Below are positions 27,430 to 35,470 of a DNA stretch of 64,000 nucleotides, piece after piece. Positions within the stretch are counted from its first letter, which is position 1. Every line of letters starts with the position of its first letter. The notes beneath the pieces are model-generated. The model did no database searches, was not told the DNA's origin, and saw only the letters and a list, made by a program, of their open reading frames with translations. The translations under genes and the position numbers were made by a program. This stretch comes from CATQHW01 sp965215345 (GTDB taxonomy: Bacteria > Spirochaetota > Spirochaetia > SZUA-6 > Bin103), in assembly GCA_965215345.1 (NCBI GenBank), contig CBDCDL010000002.1, positions 62,001 through 126,000 of the forward strand, written 5' to 3'.

Positions 27430-28989
27430 ATGGCCGGATGGCTCGCACGCACGCGCCAATCCCGCGGAAACCGCCTGACGACGCACACCGATACCGGCCC
27501 GTGGCGCGCCATGCTTCTCATCCCGGTGAACGCGCTGTTGCTGCTCTCCGTCAGCGGCTGTGAAGACCTGCCGGACCTCGACGACCCACCGCCACCGACA
27601 CCGGCCCCTCTTCCGTCTCTATCGGTCGCGGACGCGGGTCTCGTCGAGGAAGGCGATGTCGCCGAGTTCGCCGTGACGCTGAGCAACGCGAGCGAGACAC
27701 GGGTGACCGCGCGCTACGTGACGGAGGACGGTACCGCGCACGCGGGATCGGAGGGCGACTACACGCACACAAGCGGCTCGGTGATCTTCGCGCCCGGTCA
27801 GCAGGCGCAGGTCATCGAGGTGGAGACGGTGCCGGACGACGTACGCGAAGCCGAACGGGAGGTGTTCACCGTACGCTTGAGTGACGCCCAGAACGCCACG
27901 GTGGGCGAGAGAGGCGTGGCCAGCGGGACAATTCTGGACAGCGGCGATCCGCGCCTGCAGGCGATTCGCATTGATCCCGGACCCCGCTCGGGGCAGATCG
28001 AGACCGCAGACGATGTACATGCCTTTTTTGTGGAAGTCGAATCCAGCGCACTGGTGGTCGCCGCCACCGACCGCGGCACTTCCGCCGACCCGGGATCCGG
28101 TTATCGCGACTGCGTCGTGAGGCTCGATGGCGGCAGCGGATTCTCCACCAATGACGACAACCTGGACGCGGGCCGAGTCAGCCTGCTCGCGGCAGACACG
28201 GTGAGAGTCTACATCCGTGTGTCGAGCGACGGTTCCACACCCTACGATCTGTTCGTCTGGGTGCTCGACGAACAGGACTACCCCTGGATCGCCGACGGCG
28301 CAGCCGATCCGTCATTCGACATCGAGTTGCGCTACCTGGGAGGCGCGCCGACCCCCGCGCAGAAAGCCGTGTTCCGCGGGGCGGCGGATGTCTGGGAACG
28401 CGTCATCACCCGCGGGCTGCCGGACCGGCTCATCGATTCGTCGCAGGCGACGTGCGAGGCCGGCGACCCCTCTCTCTTCGGAACCTACATCGACGACCTG
28501 CTGGTGTACATCAGGCTGGAGTCGCTGGACGGTCCCCACGGAGCCTTGGCCGAAGCCGGTCCATGCCTGCTGCGCGACCCCGGCTGGCTGCCGTTCATCG
28601 GCACCGTGACGGTCGACACCGCGGATCTGCCGGAGATGGAGCGCAACGGCGTTCTGGGCAAGGTGGTCGCGCACGAGATCGCCCATGCGCTCGGCTTCGG
28701 CACCATCTGGGATCGGTTGCCGCTGGAGGGGCCTCCCTTTCTCCAGCAGCCTTCCATCGGTCGGAGAATCGACGAGGCGCCGGGCCCGGACACCCACTTC
28801 AGCGGGCCGGCGGCCGTCGCCGCCTTCGATGCCGTCGGCGGTGACGCGTATACCGGGGGCGCCAAGGTGCCGGTGGAAAACGACACGAAGCGATACGGCC
28901 CCGGCGCGCTCGACGGCCACTGGCGCGAGTCGGTGCTCGGCCACGAGCTGATGACGAGCACCCTGTTCATCGAGCCGGGGGGTGCATGA
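27430..28989 (+). CDS. Calx-beta / leishmanolysin-like metalloprotease lipoprotein (frameshifted near end)
   Basis: The N-terminus has a lipoprotein signal ending LLLLSVSGC, so the protein is probably membrane-anchored outside the cytoplasm; a second start at 27511 would give a shorter signal. Residues about 60-165 form a Calx-beta domain (SLSVADAGLVEEGD, VEVETVPDD-type strand). Next comes a beta-rich, PPC-like segment, then the zinc site H415-E416-x2-H419 in HEIAHALGFGTIW with a probable third ligand H505 in GHELMT. This matches leishmanolysin-like peptidases. The frame stops early because of an extra G in a six-G run at 28977-28982. The usual C-terminal segment follows in the next frame. 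Confidence 0.8.
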   Translation: MAGWLARTRQSRGNRLTTHTDTGPWRAMLLIPVNALLLLSVSGCEDLPDLDDPPPPTPAPLPSLSVADAGLVEEGDVAEFAVTLSNASETRVTARYVTEDGTAHAGSEGDYTHTSGSVIFAPGQQAQVIEVETVPDDVREAEREVFTVRLSDAQNATVGERGVASGTILDSGDPRLQAIRIDPGPRSGQIETADDVHAFFVEVESSALVVAATDRGTSADPGSGYRDCVVRLDGGSGFSTNDDNLDAGRVSLLAADTVRVYIRVSSDGSTPYDLFVWVLDEQDYPWIADGAADPSFDIELRYLGGAPTPAQKAVFRGAADVWERVITRGLPDRLIDSSQATCEAGDPSLFGTYIDDLLVYIRLESLDGPHGALAEAGPCLLRDPGWLPFIGTVTVDTADLPEMERNGVLGKVVAHEIAHALGFGTIWDRLPLEGPPFLQQPSIGRRIDEAPGPDTHFSGPAAVAAFDAVGGDAYTGGAKVPVENDTKRYGPGALDGHWRESVLGHELMTSTLFIEPGGA

Positions 28990-29203
28990 GCCGCTGAGCA
29001 CGGTGACCATCGGGGCGCTGGAGGACCTTGGCTATTCCGTCGACTACTCTGCCGCGGAGGCATACACGCTGCCGGCCGCGCCAGCAGGAGCCGTCCGGGC
29101 CACCACGTCGTCGCAGGAGCTGCACCTGCTCGACGACATTCGCCGCACCCCCGCCAGACTGGAAGAGCCGCTGGATCAGTCCCTCGACGTCATCCTGCGC
29201 TGA
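28982..29203 (+). pseudogene. Out-of-frame C-terminal segment of the leishmanolysin-like protease
   Basis: HEPLSTVTIGALEDLGYSVD is the conserved segment that follows HELMT in leishmanolysin-like peptidases. It is in the +1 frame relative to 27430-28989. Removing one G from the G6 run joins the two parts into one protein of about 590 residues. Confidence 0.75.
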
Positions 29204-29232
29204 CGGCAACGCTTCGCTGCCGATCCGACCCG

Positions 29233-30036
29233 CTACCCCTTGATGGCCCCCATCGCCATGCCCTTGATGAAGAAGCGCTGGAAGAACAGGAACACCAGCA
29301 GCGTCGGCAGGCTGGCCAGCAGCGACAGCGCCCCCTGGATGCCCCACGCCACGCTGTACTGGCCGCGCAGAGAGACGATTCCCAGCATGATCGTGCGCTT
29401 GTCGTCGCTGTTCACGAAGATCAGCGGCCACAGGAAGTCGTTCCAGATCCACGTGAACTGCAGCGTGCCGAGCACGGCCAGGGCCGGCAGGCTGATCGGC
29501 AGCGCGACCCGGAGCAGCACCTGACCCTCGTTGGCGCCTTCGACGATCGCCGACTCGCGCAGGGCGTTGGGGACGGTGGCGAAGAAGTTGCGCATCAGCA
29601 GCGTGCAGATCGGGATGCCCATCGCGATGTGCACGATGATCATCGGCCACAGGGTGTCGAGCAGGCGCAGCCGATTGAACAGCCGGAACAGGGGGACGAG
29701 GATGATCTGGGGCGGGAAGAACATCCCCGAAACGATCACCAGGAACAGCAGCTCGCTCCCCCGGAATGGCAGCTTGGAGAACACGTAACCGCCCAGGATA
29801 CCCAGCGCTATCGATCCCGCGGTCGCCGGGGCCGTGACCAGGAAGGTGTTGACGAAGTAGATCCTCACCGACGGGTGGCTCAACGCAACCGAGAAGTTGG
29901 ACAGGTCGAGGGGACGTGGAATCGTCCACAACGTACCGAAGGCGATGTCGCGGTTGCTCTTCAGCGCGCTCAGAATCACCCCCACCGTCGGGGCCAGAAA
30001 CAGCACGGCCAGCACCGCCAGACACGCGAACAACAC
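29233..30036 (-). CDS. Sugar ABC transporter permease, MalG type
   Basis: This inner-membrane permease has six predicted TM segments (first VLFACLAVLAVLFLAPTVGV) and the EAA loop ESAIVEGANEGQVLLRVALP that contacts the ATPase. The C-terminal KGMAMGAIKG is typical of MalG-like carbohydrate permeases. No ATG is available before TM1; the GTG at 30036 was taken, giving 267 residues and a 61-bp overlap with the upstream permease frame. The N-terminus is therefore a little short, and a frameshift in the overlap is possible. No ATPase gene is adjacent, so a shared MsmX/UgpC-type ATPase is inferred. Confidence 0.85.
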   Translation of the reverse strand: MLFACLAVLAVLFLAPTVGVILSALKSNRDIAFGTLWTIPRPLDLSNFSVALSHPSVRIYFVNTFLVTAPATAGSIALGILGGYVFSKLPFRGSELLFLVIVSGMFFPPQIILVPLFRLFNRLRLLDTLWPMIIVHIAMGIPICTLLMRNFFATVPNALRESAIVEGANEGQVLLRVALPISLPALAVLGTLQFTWIWNDFLWPLIFVNSDDKRTIMLGIVSLRGQYSVAWGIQGALSLLASLPTLLVFLFFQRFFIKGMAMGAIKG

Positions 30037-30962
30037 CGTACTCCACGGGAACGGGCGCCGCGTCGGGACGGCGGCGAGCTCAGTCCATACAACTCGTCCA
30101 GCTTCCTGAGCTGACGGAAGTAGACGGCGATCACGCTCAGCGTCATGAGGAAGAGCACGACCGATATCGAGCTGCCGTACCCCATCCGGTACTTCCTGAA
30201 CGATTCGCTGTACATGTACATGGCCAGCGTGTCCGACGAGTGGAACGGTCCGCCCCCGGTCATGATGAACAGGATGTCGAACGCCTTCAGCGAGTTGATC
30301 ACCGACAGCGCCACGGCCACCACCGTCGCCGGGCGCAGCAGCGCCAGCACGACGTGGCGGATCCGCTGCCTGCGGGTGGCTCCCTCGATCTCGGCCGCCT
30401 CGATCAGGTACGGCGGGATCGACGTCAGTCCGGCCAGGAAGATCACCATCGCCAGGCCCATCTGCTGCCACGACCAGGCGACGATGACGGAATAGAGGGC
30501 GGTCTCCGGCTCCGCCAGCCAGGCGAAGATGGGACGCTCTCCGGTGAACAGGCCGATGGCCGAGTTCAGCAGCCCCCAGTCGGGCTGGTAGATCCAGATC
30601 CAGATCTGCCCCACCACCACCGCCGCCAGGCAGATCGGCAGATAGAAGATCGACTTGAACACGTTGGCGCCGGGGACGCGCACGTCCAGCATCAGCGCCA
30701 GGGTCAACCCGCCCAGGGTCGGCAGGACGATCGCCAGCAGCGTCCAGATCAGCGTGTTCAGGGTGGCGTTGGTGAACAGCCGGTCGGTCACCACCCCGGC
30801 GTAGTTGCGGAGCCCCACGAACTGGAAGTTCGGGTTGAAGCCGTTCCAGTTCGTGAAGCTGTAGTAGAAGGTGTTGAGCAGCGGCCAGACGACGAAGACG
30901 ACGAACACCGACACCGGCAGGAACAGCAACGCTATCCGCCAGAAGAGCTCCCGTTGCTTCAT
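29976..30962 (-). CDS. Sugar ABC transporter permease, MalF type
   Basis: The protein begins MKQRELFWRIALLFLPVSVF and has six TM segments. The EAA loop reads EAAEIEGATRRQRIRHVVLA and TM6 ends VLFLMTLSVIAVYFRQLRK. The sequence after DELYG is an Arg/Cys-rich tail of about 35 residues not seen in the family. It overlaps the MalG gene, so the true end may be nearer 30085 if a one-base error exists. It works with the MalG-type permease downstream and the binding protein upstream to import a sugar or oligosaccharide. A stem-loop separates it from the binding-protein gene. Confidence 0.87.
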   Translation of the reverse strand: MKQRELFWRIALLFLPVSVFVVFVVWPLLNTFYYSFTNWNGFNPNFQFVGLRNYAGVVTDRLFTNATLNTLIWTLLAIVLPTLGGLTLALMLDVRVPGANVFKSIFYLPICLAAVVVGQIWIWIYQPDWGLLNSAIGLFTGERPIFAWLAEPETALYSVIVAWSWQQMGLAMVIFLAGLTSIPPYLIEAAEIEGATRRQRIRHVVLALLRPATVVAVALSVINSLKAFDILFIMTGGGPFHSSDTLAMYMYSESFRKYRMGYGSSISVVLFLMTLSVIAVYFRQLRKLDELYGLSSPPSRRGARSRGVRCCSRVWRCWPCCFWPRRWG

Positions 30963-31020
30963 CGTCCGACCCGCCCCGATAACCGTCGCCTGCGGCGTCG
31001 CTCATCGGCCCATCCCCACC

Positions 31021-31061
31021 GGCCGGAGACGGCGTCCGATCGGGAACGCCGTCTCCCGGCC
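31021..31061 (-). promoter_or_regulatory. Intercistronic stem-loop between binding-protein and permease genes
   Basis: GGCCGGAGACGGCGT pairs with ACGCCGTCTCCCGGCC around a 10-nt loop, with one bulged base. It lies in the 110-nt gap between the binding-protein and MalF-type genes. Hairpins in this place commonly stabilise the binding-protein mRNA or attenuate the permeases. No T run follows. Confidence 0.6.
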
Positions 31062-31072
31062 CGGTGAGTCCG

Positions 31073-32161
31073 CTAACCGTCGAATACGGTCCTGACGCCC
31101 GCTTCGGTGTCGGCCAGGTGCTGGCTGTAGTTGGCCGGGTCGTCCATGAAGCGCGCGAACATGTCCAGGCCGTACTCCGCCGCCGGCGGGGTGGTGGCCA
31201 GGTCGTAGTTGAACGCGAACGTGTCGGCGTTGCCGACCGCTTCCAGCGCCCGCAACATCACCGACGTGTACGTGCTCTCGTCGACATTGACGTTCGGCGA
31301 CAGCGCGCCCTGCACCTGCGCCCACGTGGCCTGGGACGCCGGGTCGCTGGCCAGGAAGGCCACGAGGGCTTCCGCGTTGGCGCGATTCTCGGAATTGGCC
31401 GCGATCAGCCACCCGTCGACCGGCCCGACCACGGCGTTCGGCACGCCAGCGTCGATCATCGGGAACTCGAAGAAGTCGTAGTCGTCGCCGGCCATCAGCC
31501 CGTTGCCGTTCCAGTAGCCGGTGATCCACGTCCCCATCAGGGTCATCGCGGCGTCGCCGCGCGACACCTTGTCCGAGGCATGGTTCCAGTCGTCGGCGTT
31601 GGCGTTCGCCGCGAAGTACCCGGCGTCGACCAGGTCCTTCCAGAGCTGCATGGCCCGCTGCACCTCGTCGTCGGTGTAGGAGGCCTCGCCGGCCATCAGG
31701 CTGGCGCGGTACTCCGGACCGGCAGTGCGCAGCAGCAGGTAGTCGAACCAGAACTGCGCGGGCCAGCGGTTCATGGAGCCGAGCGCGATCGGCGTGATCC
31801 CCTGCGACTCGAGGTTCTCGCACAGGGCCAGGAACCCGTCCCAGTCGGTCGGGAACTCCGTGACCCCGGCATCGGCCATCACCTTGGTGTTGTAGAACAT
31901 GCCGGCGTAGTGGTATCCGAACGGCACCAGGTAGCGGTCGCCGTTGTACATCGTCGCGCCGTCGGCCACCGACTTGGCCACCACGTCATCCAGGCCCCGC
32001 TCGGCCCACATGTCGTCGATCGTGCCCAGACTGCCCGCGTCCACCACGAACTGCGTCCGGGCGCCGGCCCAGTAGCTGAACACGTCCGGCAGGTTGCCGC
32101 CCGCTGCCCGCACCAGGATGCCGGCCTTGAAGTCCTCGTGCCCGATGGGACTGTCGACGAC
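31073..32161 (-). pseudogene. Sugar-binding protein of the ABC operon, 5' end deleted
   Basis: The frame encodes the mature part of a family-1 carbohydrate binding protein: SPIGHEDFKAGILVRAAGGN, LPDVFSYWAGARTQFV, FEFPMIDAG and VVGPVDGWLIAANS. The signal peptide and the first 40-60 mature residues are missing, and no start codon precedes the conserved region. Just upstream the similarity stops between 32161 and 32167, where a plus-strand Gfo/Idh/MocA C-terminus begins. Without export the importer encoded downstream would lack its receptor. An assembly chimera is the alternative explanation. Confidence 0.75.
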
Positions 32162-32166
32162 CGCGC

Positions 32167-32292
32167 CACGGCATCGAGGCGCTCCGGCGCGACGAGCAGC
32201 CGCGCCTGTCGGGCCGCGACGCCCGCGAGATCCTGCGCTTCGCGCTCGCCGCGCAGGAGTCCGCCCGGACCGGCGCTGCCGTTCGGGTGTAG
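32167..32292 (+). pseudogene. C-terminal fragment of a Gfo/Idh/MocA oxidoreductase
   Basis: The plus-strand frame reads HGIEALRRDEQPRLSGRDA, then REILRFALAAQESARTG and ends AVRV. This is the characteristic last 40 residues of Gfo/Idh/MocA proteins (GxEALxxGxxPxLSGxxA ... ALAxxxSAxTGxxV). Nothing upstream belongs to such a gene. The binding-protein fragment abuts it head-on, so one deletion probably removed both 5' ends and their shared promoter region. Confidence 0.75.
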
Positions 32293-32315
32293 CCGGACAC
32301 GATAGGATTTCGGAC

Positions 32316-32520
32316 ATGACTCCCGCGAACGATCCGGCCGCCGACTACCGCACCCTGGTAAGAAGAGGATACGACACGTGCGCGCAGGCGTACGACAGCT
32401 CTCGGCGAACCGAGCCCGGGACCGAGTTGGACGCGCTGTCGAGCCGGCTGCAGGAAGGAGACTCGGTGCTGGACATCGGCTGCGGAGCCGGCGTTCCGAT
32501 CGCGCGTTCGCTGACTCTGC
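32316..32520 (+). pseudogene. N-terminal fragment of a class I SAM methyltransferase
   Basis: The fragment starts MTPANDPAADYRTLVRRGYD, with YDTCAQAYDSSR and motif I VLDIGCGAGVPIARSL. After that the family pattern stops. The following sequence reads as a different short C-terminus (VVRRLREVLTRI) in another frame, ending at 32579. The rest of the methyltransferase is missing. It lies 24 nt after the Gfo/Idh/MocA fragment stop. Confidence 0.65.
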
Positions 32521-32581
32521 AACCCGGCGAGGCCGCAGGTCGTCCGTCGACTGCGCGAGGTGCTGACTCGGATCTGAAGCG

Positions 32582-32872
32582 TCAGCCGGCCTCGAAACTG
32601 ATCTTGAGGCGCGTGCCGGTAGCCTGTGCGAACCGCATCAGCGTTGTCGTGGATGGGCATGTGCGTCCGCCCTCCAGTCGAGCGATGACCGACTGGGTCG
32701 TGTTCATCCGCTTGGCGAGTTGCTCCTGCGTCAGTCCCGCTCCCTTGCGAGCCAGAATCACCGCACGAGCTATCTCGAACTCCGGACCGAGTTCTTCGTA
32801 GGCGCTCAGGTACTCCGGATCGCTGCTCCACTTCTTGTGCAGACTCTCTACGTTACTTCCAATTCTACTCAA
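32582..32872 (-). CDS. higA: HigA-like antitoxin (XRE helix-turn-helix)
   Basis: The 96-residue protein has an HTH of the XRE type: GLTQEQLAKRMNTTQSVIAR, then LEGGRTCPSTTTLMRFAQAT. The N-terminal 35 residues resemble HigA/RelB2-type antitoxins (DPEYLSAYEELGPEFEIARA). It should neutralise the upstream toxin and repress the operon. It starts with TTG; AGGAG lies 6 nt upstream, which supports that choice, and no ATG is nearby. The 89-bp AT-rich gap to the toxin gene may hold an extra promoter for the antitoxin. Confidence 0.88.
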   Translation of the reverse strand: MSRIGSNVESLHKKWSSDPEYLSAYEELGPEFEIARAVILARKGAGLTQEQLAKRMNTTQSVIARLEGGRTCPSTTTLMRFAQATGTRLKISFEAG

Positions 32873-32961
32873 AGATGACTCCTATAAACGTAGCTTTCGA
32901 ACTTATGTCCGGGCGCTACGACATATCATTTATTTGTAATGACGGCCTATTTGACTTCCTG

Positions 32962-33288
32962 CTATTCCAAGACCTCCTTCGCCCTGCGGAGAGCCAACTC
33001 AATCTCACGCCGGGGTGTGTTCCGAGTCTTCTTGATGAAGACTCGAACCACGACGACACGCTTGGCTGGGACGGTCACGTAGAGCGCTCTGGCTATCCCG
33101 TCCCGACCGGCCATGCGCATCTCCCAAAGCGGACCGACCAGATGCTTGGTATGGGGCGCTCCCACATGCTCCAGGCCGACGTCAGCGATCAGCTTGCCGA
33201 TACGCACGAATTTCGCCCGCATGTCGGCGGGTAATGCCTCAAGCTCCTCATCCACGGCGGTACTCAGAGTTTCGACTGTCCAAGCCAT
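32962..33288 (-). CDS. higB: HigB/RelE-like toxin (phage-derived Gp49-like family)
   Basis: This 108-residue protein resembles the Gp49-like/HigB branch of RelE-superfamily mRNA interferases: LEALPADMRAKFVRIGKLIA, GPLWEMRMAGRDGIARALYV and VVVVRVFIKKTRNTPRREIE. These basic residues typically line the ribosome-dependent RNase site. The toxin gene precedes the antitoxin gene, the usual higBA order. A promoter with an embedded inverted repeat lies directly upstream. The pair and its surroundings are visibly less GC-rich than the rest of the window, which suggests recent transfer into a region of gene debris. Confidence 0.88.
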   Translation of the reverse strand: MAWTVETLSTAVDEELEALPADMRAKFVRIGKLIADVGLEHVGAPHTKHLVGPLWEMRMAGRDGIARALYVTVPAKRVVVVRVFIKKTRNTPRREIELALRRAKEVLE

Positions 33289-33297
33289 GTACTCCCG

Positions 33298-33326
33298 AAT
33301 ATAGCATTTGTGCTATAGTTTGGCAA
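33298..33326 (-). promoter_or_regulatory. Promoter and operator of higBA
   Basis: On the minus strand TTGCCA and TATATT are separated by exactly 17 bp, a near-consensus sigma-70 promoter. The inverted repeat TATAGCA-n4-TGCTATA (33300-33317) lies between and overlaps the -10 box, as expected for a HigA operator. Only 9 nt separate the -10 box from the toxin ATG, so the transcript is probably leaderless or nearly so. Confidence 0.75.
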
Positions 33327-33522
33327 GTCGGCCTCCGAGTCGTGCCCGACCGCCAGCGGCTGTGCGACCTGCTCATACGACTCGGAAGACTACGCAATCG
33401 ATTCCCGCCACTACGCCCAGGACGACGGGTGGAGCTTACCGGCACCGGCGGGGTGATCTGCGATCAACCGGGGCACGGGCAGTTGGGCGAGGTCGCCCCG
33501 GCCGTCCACTACCGCAGGGAGG

Positions 33523-33843
33523 CTACTCCGGCTCCACGACCACCGCGGTGCCGTAGGACAGGATCTCGGACGCGCCGCTCATGATCGCGGAGGTGGTGAA
33601 GCGGATGTCGGTCACCGCGTTGGCGCCGCGCTTCCGGGCGTCGGCGGCCAGGCGGTCCACCGCTTCGGAGCGGGCGTCGTCCATCATCTGGGTGTAGGAG
33701 ACGATCTCGCCTCCGACCATGGTCTTGAGGCCGGCCATGATGTCCCGGCCCATGTGGCGGGAGCGGACCGTGTTGCCACGCACCAAGCCGACCGTCTTGA
33801 CGATGCGATGGCCGGCGATGCTCGCGGCCGTTGTCAGGATCAT
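33523..33843 (-). CDS. YbjQ family (UPF0145) protein
   Basis: The 106-residue protein matches YbjQ/DUF74: IAGHRIVKTVGLVRGNTVRS, DIMAGLKTMVGGEIVSYTQM, DARSEAVDRLAADARKRGAN and a terminal SYGTAVVVEPE. The family forms pentameric rings of unknown function, sometimes annotated as heavy-metal binding. The start MILTTAAS is preceded by GGAGGATG-like sequence. It is divergent from the CoA-type Nudix gene. About 200 bp between it and the higBA promoter hold nothing recognised. Confidence 0.9.
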   Translation of the reverse strand: MILTTAASIAGHRIVKTVGLVRGNTVRSRHMGRDIMAGLKTMVGGEIVSYTQMMDDARSEAVDRLAADARKRGANAVTDIRFTTSAIMSGASEILSYGTAVVVEPE

Positions 33844-33898
33844 CGTTCATCCTCCCTCTGCTGTCCCTCAGTCTTCGGCGTCAGCGTACTATACGGGA

Positions 33899-34495
33899 GT
33901 GACCGCCCAGCGAGTCGTCGATGCCTTCACCGGACGCGGTCCCGACGAATCGTCCCCGCACGAAGTTACCGCCGCCGTCTGCGTGGTGCTTGGCGGTCCC
34001 GACGCCGCCCCGGCGCTCTGCTTCATCAAGCGCTCGGAGCGGCCGGACGATCCGTGGTCGGGCCAGATGGCGTTTCCCGGCGGCCGGGTCGCCCGGACCG
34101 ATGCCAACCCTCGCGCGGCCGGAGTGCGGGAAACGGCCGAGGAGGTCGGGCTCGACCTGACGCGCTGCCGGTACCTGGGCGCCCTGCCGCCCATGCCGAT
34201 CACCCGCCGGGGCCGGCCACACCTGGGCTGGCTGCAGCCGTTCGTCCATCTCTGCTCCCCCGAGCTGCCGGCGCTGCGCCCGCAACCGTCGGAGGTCGCC
34301 GCGGCGATGTGGATCCCGGTCGAGCATCTGACCGACGCGTCCCACCGCACCTCGGTGGAGATCGCCGACGCGATGCGCCGTCTGGTGTTTCCCGGGATCG
34401 CCTGCGGCGGAGAGGTGATCTGGGGCCTCACCTACCGGGTGCTCGGCGCCCTGTTCGAGCTCGCCGGACACGAAAGCGATCAGCCGCGCAGGTAG
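33899..34495 (+). CDS. Nudix hydrolase, CoA-pyrophosphatase type
   Basis: The 198-residue protein has the CoA-pyrophosphatase signature before the Nudix box: CFIKRSERPDDPWSGQMAFP, then GGRVARTDANPRAAGVRETA with EEVGL. The first Glu of the box is Asp here, as in many CoA-type members. Such enzymes hydrolyse CoA and its derivatives to phosphopantetheine and 3',5'-ADP. The GTG at 33899 is the best start near the end of the open frame, with an upstream GGGA. It overlaps the convergent Gfo/Idh/MocA gene by 16 bp. Confidence 0.85.
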   Translation: MTAQRVVDAFTGRGPDESSPHEVTAAVCVVLGGPDAAPALCFIKRSERPDDPWSGQMAFPGGRVARTDANPRAAGVRETAEEVGLDLTRCRYLGALPPMPITRRGRPHLGWLQPFVHLCSPELPALRPQPSEVAAAMWIPVEHLTDASHRTSVEIADAMRRLVFPGIACGGEVIWGLTYRVLGALFELAGHESDQPRR

Positions 34496-35469
34496 TCCTG
34501 GACGTCGATCGGCTCGCCACCCCGCTTCGCCGACTCCCGGCCCGCCAGCAGCGGCGCCAGCGTGGACAGACCGTCGCGGTAGTCGTTCAGCAGCCCGCTG
34601 CCGTCGCCGGTTCTGACCGCTTCGCAGAAACGCCGGTCCAGCTCGAACCAGGGGTTGAAGTCCTCCGCCCGGTACACGGTGCGGCCGTTCATCTCGATGC
34701 GCTGGTAGCCGTGCACGCCGAGGTAGCCTCCCTCGAAGAAGACCAGGAACCAGGGCTCGTTCGCCGGACCGTCCCAATGGGCGCAGACGAACGCCACGGT
34801 CATGGTCGCGCCGCCGTCCATCACGAAGTTGAACGACGCCGACAACGGCGTCAGGTACGGCGCGCGCTCGGTGAAGAACGCCTGCGCAGTCCTGACGTCG
34901 AGCCCGCTGATGAACCGGCAGTAGTCCACGGCGTGCGGTCCCCAGTCGAAGAAGGCGGCTCCGTAGCTGCGGAGCTCGGCGTCGGCGTCGTCCCGTGCGG
35001 GCAGGTCGCGGAAGCTCTGGAACCGGATGTGGACGACGCGTTCGTCCGCAAGCAGACGCTTCGCCTCCTGGAAGATCGGCCGGTAGCGCTCGCGGAAGCC
35101 GACGGCGGACAGCACCCCACCGCGGCGGATCGCCGCGTCGATGCGCCGGGCGGTCCTCATCTCCGTGGCCTGCGGCTTCTCGCTGAACAGGTGGATGCCC
35201 CGCTCCGCGGCGGCCACCTCCACGTCGCCGCGCGCGGCCGCCGGGACGATCGACCACAGCGCGTCGAGCCGCTCTCCCGCGAGCATCTTCATCCCGTCGG
35301 CGTACACGCCGGGGATGCCGAAGCGCGCGGCCGTGGCTCGCGCCGCCTGCTCGTCGATGTCGCAGACCGCGACCACGCGCACGCCGTCGATGCGCGTCAG
35401 GTTCGGCAGATGCTCGCGGTTGGCGAAATTGCCGGCGCCGTAGACGCCGACGCGAAGCGGGCCGTCCAC
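34480..35469 (-). CDS. Gfo/Idh/MocA family oxidoreductase
   Basis: This 329-residue NAD(P)-dependent enzyme has RVGVYGAGNFANREHLPNL at the N-terminus and the FSEKPQATEMRTARR nicotinamide-site motif with the conserved EKP. FFDWGPHAVDYCRF supplies the usual D and H near the active site. It starts with GTG one base after the UxuA-like gene stop, implying translational coupling. Together they suggest a pathway for a hexuronate- or keto-sugar-like substrate; the specific substrate is unknown. Confidence 0.9.
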   Translation of the reverse strand: MDGPLRVGVYGAGNFANREHLPNLTRIDGVRVVAVCDIDEQAARATAARFGIPGVYADGMKMLAGERLDALWSIVPAAARGDVEVAAAERGIHLFSEKPQATEMRTARRIDAAIRRGGVLSAVGFRERYRPIFQEAKRLLADERVVHIRFQSFRDLPARDDADAELRSYGAAFFDWGPHAVDYCRFISGLDVRTAQAFFTERAPYLTPLSASFNFVMDGGATMTVAFVCAHWDGPANEPWFLVFFEGGYLGVHGYQRIEMNGRTVYRAEDFNPWFELDRRFCEAVRTGDGSGLLNDYRDGLSTLAPLLAGRESAKRGGEPIDVQDYLRG

Positions 35470-35470
35470 C

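Noticed and set aside
29233..31005. A fused MalF-MalG permease of 590 residues
   Set aside because: The upstream half is an off-frame translation of the MalF-type gene; the MalF-type protein itself is in another frame from 30962.
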